Shown piece by piece: positions 18,839 to 24,211 of a DNA stretch of 24,211 nt. Below the pieces are notes generated by a model. That model was not told the origin of the DNA. It saw nothing but the letters and a program-made list of their open reading frames with translations, and did no database searches. Within the stretch, counting starts at the first letter, position 1; each line of letters opens with the position of its first letter. The translations under genes and the position numbers were made by a program. The stretch spans positions 1 through 24,211 of the forward strand of contig JAIXMR010000173.1 in NCBI GenBank assembly GCA_025677835.1, given 5' to 3'. Source of the stretch: Sporodiniella umbellata. Lineage: Eukaryota > Mucoromycota > Mucoromycetes > Mucorales > Rhizopodaceae.

Positions 18839-20642
18839 ATGTCTGAGGGAACTTGGTTTTCAGGCCCTGTTCAAGATGCGGTTTTATTAGTCAATCAAAG
18901 AAACTGCGTCTTTATAGTTTACATTCACGGTTGCGATTACTTTGTATAAACTAAGAAACAAAAGCTAATTTAGAAACTTTTAGATGACTCAGATAAAAGC
19001 AAAGTCTTGGAAGATGTTTTGGACGATGAAAAAGTGGTAGACAGTATTAGAAAGCATGCTGTTGCTTTACGATTTGAAAAAAATTCCGAGAATGCCAAAT
19101 TCTTTAGTCAATATTGTAATGAATACTGTAGTTCTTTTTTTTTTAGCAGCTGCTATTATCCTCTTTTTTTTTTTTTTTTTTTTTTTTTACTAAATTGTAA
19201 AACAAACTATAGACCCTGTCCAAACTATTCCGGCTTTATATTTTATTAAACAAGGAGCAATCAAAGCTTTTGGCACAGAAAATATCACACAGCAAGAAGT
19301 ACTGGATAAAATAAAAGCAACTTCTGCGGAAAACCAAAGCAATAATTCTCAGCCCTCAGAAGCGCTAAGACAAAGCGCTGAGAACAGTACTGTAGCCGAG
19401 GATACTGGAGCAGATTTAGCAGTAAAAAAAGCCAAGTAAGTTCGGGAGCTACCTTTTTTAAAGTTATTGACTCGTTTTTGTTTTTGCAGAATGCAAAAAC
19501 GCTTAGATGATGTACGCAGACAGCGCGAAGAAAAAGAAAAAAAGGTACTGGATTTAATTTGATGAACTTTATTGAGACATCTCAATAGGAAGCCAAAGAA
19601 AGAGAAATAAAGCGTAGAGACGAAGCAAAAATTATGCAAGAAGCAAAACAAACACAGGCTGATAAAGAAAACCAAGTGTTTATGGAAAAGCTCAGGAAAG
19701 AGAAAAAAGAAGCTGAAGAGCATAAACGAAAAGTGCGCGAGCAAATCGCTAGGGATCGCGCAGAAAAGCTAGCAGAAAAAAAAAAGGAACAAGAGCGACA
19801 AATTTCTTATGTCGGGTCCGGCTGTGAATCCAGGTACGTCAACATCAGTGGGTATAGCCGTCTAAATAGTCTCTCTACTAGTATAACCAAAAGACAGAAC
19901 CATGAGTTTAGTAATTTGAATATTCGTTTACTTGATGGGTCAACTATCCGTCATCAATTTGAAGCTTCTGATACACTGAGTACGGTGAAGGAATGGATCC
20001 AGGAGGTAGTTAAAGGATCTGTACAATTAAATCCAAAAATTCATATGTTAATAGAGCAGAACAGATGGCAATAGCGAGTATAAACTTTCAGCCCAATTCC
20101 CCACTCGTCTATTCACAGAAAGCGATAGCTACAATAGCCTTCGAGATTTAAACCTATGTCCCAGCGCTACAATAATTATGAAACCTATTTACAAATCAAC
20201 ATCGTCGCTGTCTGGGCGAAGTGGTGGCAGTATGGGTCTTTTTGGTTTCGCGAGATCGGGATTTGACTATATATATGGGATGATTGTAGTGCTACTGAAC
20301 TTTCTCGCTGGGTTACTTGAAACTCTGTTTCCTAGAAACGGAAATCACGCACCTGCCTTGTCGTCTGAACAGCAGCCTTTTATTCGAAACTTACGTGGAG
20401 GTCACCGATTAGGCGGTTCTTCTTCGGATGCTGGTATAACTACAGCAGTGGCAGATAAAGGGCAAAGGTAAAAAAAAAAGAGGGGAAGCAAAGGAGATGT
20501 GAGTGTATAGGCCTATTCATCATTTATTTACAGGCGTCACCCTTTTGCAAATCGTGTTAATACTATACACGACGAAAACAGCTCAGAGGACGACAAAGAA
20601 AAAAGGCCAACATATAACGGTAACTCTGTTAATCATGAATAA
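18839..20642 (+). CDS. UBXN4-like UBX domain protein of the ER membrane
   Basis: Family role: UBXN4 (erasin) recruits p97/Cdc48 to the ER membrane in ER-associated degradation. Proposed exons: 18839-18929, 18984-19115, 19213-19435, 19490-19544, 19589-19833, 19912-20020, 20079-20467, 20534-20642 (1353 nt, 450 aa). The N-terminus is thioredoxin-like (WFSGPVQDAVLLVNQ, VQTIPALYFIKQG), then a highly charged coiled coil (about 148-240) and a UBX domain (about 249-325; LNIRLLDGS, FPTRLF as the p97-contact loop). Next is one hydrophobic segment near 350-368 (YGMIVVLLNFLAGLLETLF) matching the membrane hairpin that follows UBX in UBXN4, and a polar tail. The order of parts is diagnostic. Odd points: the first donor is GTTGCG, intron 2 contains T25, intron 19834-19911 keeps the frame if retained (476 aa), and the acceptor at 20078 is GCGAG. 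Ends 38 nt from the convergent COQ11 gene. Confidence 0.88.
19164..19188. repeat. T25 tract in intron 2 of the UBX gene
   Basis: 25 T between a decoy acceptor (TTTAG at 19141-19145) and the used acceptor at 19212. Unusual for its length in a fungal intron; length changes here could affect acceptor choice. Confidence 0.85.
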
Positions 20643-20643
20643 A
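20638..20643 (+). terminator. AATAAA overlapping the UBX gene stop codon
   Basis: The TAA stop (20640-20642) lies inside AATAAA. With only 38 nt to the convergent COQ11 stop, transcripts using this signal would overlap COQ11. Confidence 0.35.
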
Positions 20644-20680
20644 CACACACAAAAATGCTTGTAATGCGATGAAAATCTGT

Positions 20681-21767
20681 TTATGTAAATTTGCTGCTTA
20701 ATCTCTCAATATCTTCCACATCAAATATCCCATGATCTGATGCTTCAATAGAGACAATGGCTGCTTTTGCTACTTGTTCTGTCTCTAAAGGAGGTGTGGT
20801 GATCATTTTACCTCCTGGCAAACTGGCAATGTCCTTTTTGAAGGGCTTTGTTATAGTGTTTGCAAGTTTTAGCATACCAACCATCGGGGCAAGAATGGGC
20901 CGTGTAGTATCATACATCAAACCTATTTAGTTTTAGTTTTGTTGAGTATGTTCAACAGGTTCTTACCTGGCCTTAAGGCAACTGTTTTGAAGTTTTCTTT
21001 TCTAAATAGATAAGTCTCAGCTTCTCTTTTTGTTGTACAATAGCGTGGATCGATAAAAGGTGGCGTTTGAGAGGCAGATATATACACAAATGATCGTATG
21101 GAAGGAAGTTTCGCAACTTCGTCAGCAACGCTGATAGCTACATAAAAAAAGTAAGGAACTGGCCCTTTGCAATCTGCAGCTTAAAATACCTGTGTCTCGA
21201 TTCATCATTTCATATGTAAGTCGAACAGCGTTTTCTTGCTTTGGGTCAAGTGGGTTTCCGTGGTCATTCAATACAAGTCCTGGTAGCTTATCAACCGCTT
21301 CACATAAGGATTGGGATCTTGTAAGGCTTTTGTAGTCTTTTTCCATCAAAATTCCTACACTGTGAACGACGTCAGTTACTCCTGAGAGTACGCTTTTATA
21401 GCTTTCAGTATCAAGTAAATCTCCAGAAGCCCATTCAACCTTATTACTATAGATCAGTATTTGCCTTGGTCTTTTCCTTCCCTCTCGTCTCTCCTTTCTA
21501 CCTTTTCAGCCCACTCTGGTTTTCCTTCTTGTTTAAACTTTTTCGGTTCTCCATTTCGGCTTGATTTCATTTCAATAAGCTCGCGTAAATTGGTCAACTT
21601 ATATTATAACTCACCTCAAGCTAACAGTGTTCCAGCCTCTTTGAGCAGCAACTCTGCAGATATTAAGCCCTGTTTTGAAATGAGACAAAGAATTTCATTA
21701 TAAGGACCTTACCAAGAAATCCGGTTCCTCCAACTACAAGTAATTTTCTAGCAATGGGCTCTACCAT
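20681..21767 (-). CDS. COQ11: Coq11-like atypical short-chain dehydrogenase, mitochondrial coenzyme Q synthesis
   Basis: Family role: yeast Coq11 (YLR290C) is an NAD(P)-binding atypical SDR associated with the mitochondrial CoQ synthome and related to complex I subunit NDUFA9. Proposed exons: 21767-21713, 21669-21615, 21559-21502, 21439-21190, 21137-20967, 20922-20681; introns 43-62 nt, phases consistent, 831 nt, 276 aa, almost the same length as yeast Coq11. Seen: Rossmann glycine motif GGTGFLG at 13-19, SLSRNG after beta-2, VVHSVGIL, YEMMNRDTAI, a YCTTK (YxxxK) at 172-176 and LRPGLMYD. These blocks and their spacing match Coq11 better than NDUFA9, which is about 100 residues longer. The Rossmann motif starts close to the N-terminus, leaving little presequence. 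The acceptor at 21440 (AATAAG) is chosen to give WAEKVEW; a site 10 nt upstream (CTATAG) would break the frame. Confidence 0.88.
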
Positions 21768-22014
21768 TTTTTTTTTTTAAAAAAAATCCCCAAATTGGAA
21801 TAGAAAGGATGACTATTTTTAAGCACAACGAAAAAAGTCCGCGATCATCGGTAAAAGCTAGATGAAAGCTGTTGACTAGCCAAATATAAAAATAAAGTGG
21901 GTTTCATCATTTCTATCTCACTGTTTTGTATGGGTCTGCCTTAAAAATGAGCCGAAAAATAAAAAAAGAAAGAAATAATGCTTTTATTGTTCATGATCTA
22001 TTTGTATAGTGAAC
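21768..22014. other. ValRS-COQ11 spacer
   Basis: 247 nt between two leftward genes: ValRS 3' UTR at the right and COQ11 promoter at the left. A T12/A6 stretch adjoins the COQ11 start codon. I looked here for a continuation of the ValRS coiled-coil arm on the minus strand and saw only stop-rich sequence. Confidence 0.5.
21983..21988 (-). terminator. Poly(A) signal of valyl-tRNA synthetase
   Basis: AATAAA on the minus strand 27 nt past the ValRS stop codon, supporting 22015 as the true gene end. Confidence 0.5.
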
Positions 22015-24211
22015 CTATTGTTTTTGAACAAATACAGTAACGTTCTCGCTAGCAGATCCAGTTTCACTATTAGCAAGGGCTTGACTATCAGCACCGACAA
22101 TAGAGAGCTCAGAAACACCCTTGGCTAATGCAGTAATTGTGGATTTTTGGTTTTCAAATAGTTGCAAGTGAGTGCTGTCGTTTGATTGAATGGCGGCTAC
22201 GATATTCTTCTTGAGAGAAAGCTGTGTGGCAATTGAACGAATGGTTTTGACGCTCTCAAAAACAACATCAAACTCCTTTTCGGCTTCAGTAAACTCAAGA
22301 GACTTGTTTTCAACGGGGAATTTAGCCTTAACAATTGTGTGAACTTTATCTTCAGGGCGACGGCCAAGGCGTTGGTAAAGTTCCTCAGTAACGAATGGCA
22401 TGAAAGGATGCATCAACTTAAGACCAGCCTCAAGACAAGTATATAAGGTATTTTGGGCGGTGATCTTACGAGTCTGGGCAGCTTCATCACCTGTAGTATC
22501 AACGTCGCAAACAGGCTTAATGGCTTCAATATAAACATCACAAAGCTCATAGAGCCAGAACTGATAAACAAAATCGGTGGCAGCCTTGAAGTTACGCTCT
22601 TCTAATGCCTTATTGGTATTTATAGCACATTTGTTGAGTTTAGCAAGGATCCATTTGTCAGCCAAAGATTCATGACCACTGGGTTCAGCAGAAATTTGGG
22701 GCTTAAAGTCGTCACCCAATTTCATTAAGGCAAAACGAGTAGCGTTCCAAAGCTTGTTACAGAACTTACGGTAACCTTCAACACGAAGGATATCTAAATT
22801 GATGTCACGACCACCAGTGGTGTAAGCACAAAGAGCAAAGCGGAGAGCGTCAGTACCACATTCGGGAATACCCTTAGGAAAATCGACCTTTTGGCCTGCG
22901 GTGGCTTTCTTAATTTCTTTGGGGTCTAAATTGCCTTGGGCTAACTTATCATGGAGGCCTTGAAGTGCGATACCTTCAATAACATCGACAGGGTCAATAA
23001 CGTTGCCAAGAGATTTGGACATCTTGCGTCCATGAGCATCGCGGATCATAGCATGACAAAGAACCTCCTTGAAAGGAACTTTGCCAGTTAATTGAATACC
23101 AAGCATTACCATACGGGCTACCCAGAAGAAGAGAATGTCCCAGCCAGTTTCAAGCATGCTAGCGGGGTAGAAATGTTCCATATCGAAAGTTTTTTCAGGC
23201 CAACCTTGAATAGAGAAAGGCCAGAGACCAGAAGAAAACCAAGTATCCAAGACATCAGGATCTTGCTCAAGAGTAAATTTCTTTCCAGGGAATTTGCTTT
23301 CAGCGGAGGCACGAGCTTCGGTTTCATCGTGACCGGTAACCCATAAGTCTTGGTTCATACTGTCAGTTTCTTCACCTTCGATCTTGATCAAGTATGCAGG
23401 GACACGGTGACCCCACCACAATTGGCGAGAAATACACCAATCGTTGATATTGCCCAGCCAACGGAACCAGTCGCCTTCAGAAACCTTAGGTGCAATTTTG
23501 AGCTCACCATCGGTTACAGCCTTCATGGCTTTATCAGCCATACCTTGACACTTAACCCACCATTGAGGCTTCATCAAAGGTTCGATAATGTCTCCAGACT
23601 TGCTACAAACAGGAACGCTCATTGCGTTATCTTTGACACCTACAAACAGTCCCTTGGTCTTCAAGTCTTCAACAATTTGGCGACGAATGTGGAAACGCTT
23701 CATTCCCTTGTATGGGCCAGCGTTTTCGTTATAGGTACCGTCATCATTTAAAAGATTGATGAACTCCAAATCATGGCGTTTGCCTACTTCATAATCGTTG
23801 AAATCGTGAGCAGGCGTAATCTTGACAGCGCCAGTACCAAATGCCATATCAACTGCAATGTCGTCAGTCACAATAGGAATGCGACGACCGTTAAAGGGAT
23901 GAACAACAAACTTGCCATGAAGGTGCTTGTAGCGTTCATCGTTAGGATGCACAGCAATGGCAGTATCACCCAACATAGTTTCAATACGAGTGGTGGCTAC
24001 AACAATACGCTCTTCAGAGTTTTCAACTTCATAAGCAAATTCATTAAGGACACCGAATTCAAACTTTTCTTTTTCGTCATAGCCAGCTACATTCATCAAT
24101 GTACGGCCAGGTAAGTCTTTGTTATCAACTTCTAAGTTTGATAGAGCAGTATTGAGTTCTACACACCAATTTACAAGACGGTTGGCACGATAAATAATAC
24201 CGTCGCGGTGA
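22015..24211 (-). CDS. VAS1: Valyl-tRNA synthetase, N-terminal part outside window
   Basis: Class I synthetase charging tRNA-Val; in fungi one gene often supplies cytosol and mitochondria. The frame is open from the right edge (HRDGIIYRANRLVNWC) to a TAG stop at 22015-22017, 731 visible residues in one exon. Seen: the editing (CP1) domain with TTRIETMLGDTAIAVHP, WCISRQLWWGHRVPA, DVLDTWFSSGLWPF, the catalytic KMSKS at 23011-23025 in GRKMSKSLGNVIDP, GTDALRFAL, and the anticodon-binding helical region. The HIGH motif must lie outside the window. The first in-frame start-like codon near 24099 is internal, not the true start. The visible protein stops soon after VTVFVQKQ, about where the ValRS C-terminal coiled-coil arm normally begins, so that arm seems absent. 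Codon use is moderately biased, as in other translation genes. Confidence 0.97.
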   Translation of the reverse strand, partial: HRDGIIYRANRLVNWCVELNTALSNLEVDNKDLPGRTLMNVAGYDEKEKFEFGVLNEFAYEVENSEERIVVATTRIETMLGDTAIAVHPNDERYKHLHGKFVVHPFNGRRIPIVTDDIAVDMAFGTGAVKITPAHDFNDYEVGKRHDLEFINLLNDDGTYNENAGPYKGMKRFHIRRQIVEDLKTKGLFVGVKDNAMSVPVCSKSGDIIEPLMKPQWWVKCQGMADKAMKAVTDGELKIAPKVSEGDWFRWLGNINDWCISRQLWWGHRVPAYLIKIEGEETDSMNQDLWVTGHDETEARASAESKFPGKKFTLEQDPDVLDTWFSSGLWPFSIQGWPEKTFDMEHFYPASMLETGWDILFFWVARMVMLGIQLTGKVPFKEVLCHAMIRDAHGRKMSKSLGNVIDPVDVIEGIALQGLHDKLAQGNLDPKEIKKATAGQKVDFPKGIPECGTDALRFALCAYTTGGRDINLDILRVEGYRKFCNKLWNATRFALMKLGDDFKPQISAEPSGHESLADKWILAKLNKCAINTNKALEERNFKAATDFVYQFWLYELCDVYIEAIKPVCDVDTTGDEAAQTRKITAQNTLYTCLEAGLKLMHPFMPFVTEELYQRLGRRPEDKVHTIVKAKFPVENKSLEFTEAEKEFDVVFESVKTIRSIATQLSLKKNIVAAIQSNDSTHLQLFENQKSTITALAKGVSELSIVGADSQALANSETGSASENVTVFVQKQ

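Noticed and set aside
23350..24114. Plus-strand frames of 133 and 113 codons opposite ValRS.
   Set aside because: Shadows of a codon-biased coding strand; they match no family.

Overview
The window comes from a fungal nuclear genome. It holds translation elongation factor 3, which is largely fungal, an FlbA/Sst2-type DEP-DEP-RGS protein, an Ede1-type endocytic scaffold and a Coq11-type protein. The AT-rich intergenic DNA, many short introns (39-97 nt, GT..AG, with CTAAT/CTAAC-like branch sites) and the UBXN4-like and TBC1D9-like proteins suit an early-diverging lineage, perhaps Mucoromycota. The lineage is inference; the fungal assignment is firm.

Layout: (1) <1-1599, minus: G-protein-signalling RGS protein, cut by the left edge. 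(2) 2841-5612, minus: Ede1/Eps15-type scaffold in four exons. (3) 5613-8509: a gene-poor gap of 2.9 kb containing a probable decayed Tc1/mariner-like element (5889-7274) bounded by 22-bp terminal inverted repeats, with an internal inverted duplication and a structured hairpin. (4) 8510-12456, plus: GRAM-GRAM-TBC-EF-hand Rab GAP in twelve exons. (5) 12635-13660, plus: KCTD-like BTB (T1) protein with a C-terminal half I do not recognise. (6) 13743-16889, minus: intronless, strongly codon-biased eEF3. (7) 16890-18838: eEF3 upstream region and UBX promoter, with no convincing gene. (8) 18839-20642, plus: UBXN4-like ER-membrane UBX protein. (9) 20681-21767, minus: COQ11-like atypical SDR in six exons. 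(10) 22015->24211, minus: valyl-tRNA synthetase, cut by the right edge.

The genes are ordinary housekeeping and membrane-traffic functions: endocytosis (Ede1), Rab inactivation (TBC), ERAD (UBX), coenzyme Q biosynthesis (Coq11) and translation (eEF3, ValRS). They are not an operon or a dedicated cluster. Gene density is high: two convergent pairs are only 82 and 38 bp apart, and in both the plus-strand stop codon lies inside its own AATAAA signal. I rebuilt all exon structures by eye from reading frame, splice consensus and remembered family alignments, so individual junctions can be off.

I see no convincing new biological system. The points most worth checking are the transposon relic and its inverted duplication, the unassigned C-terminal half of the BTB protein, the apparently missing C-terminal arm of ValRS, and a frame-preserving optional intron in the UBX gene.
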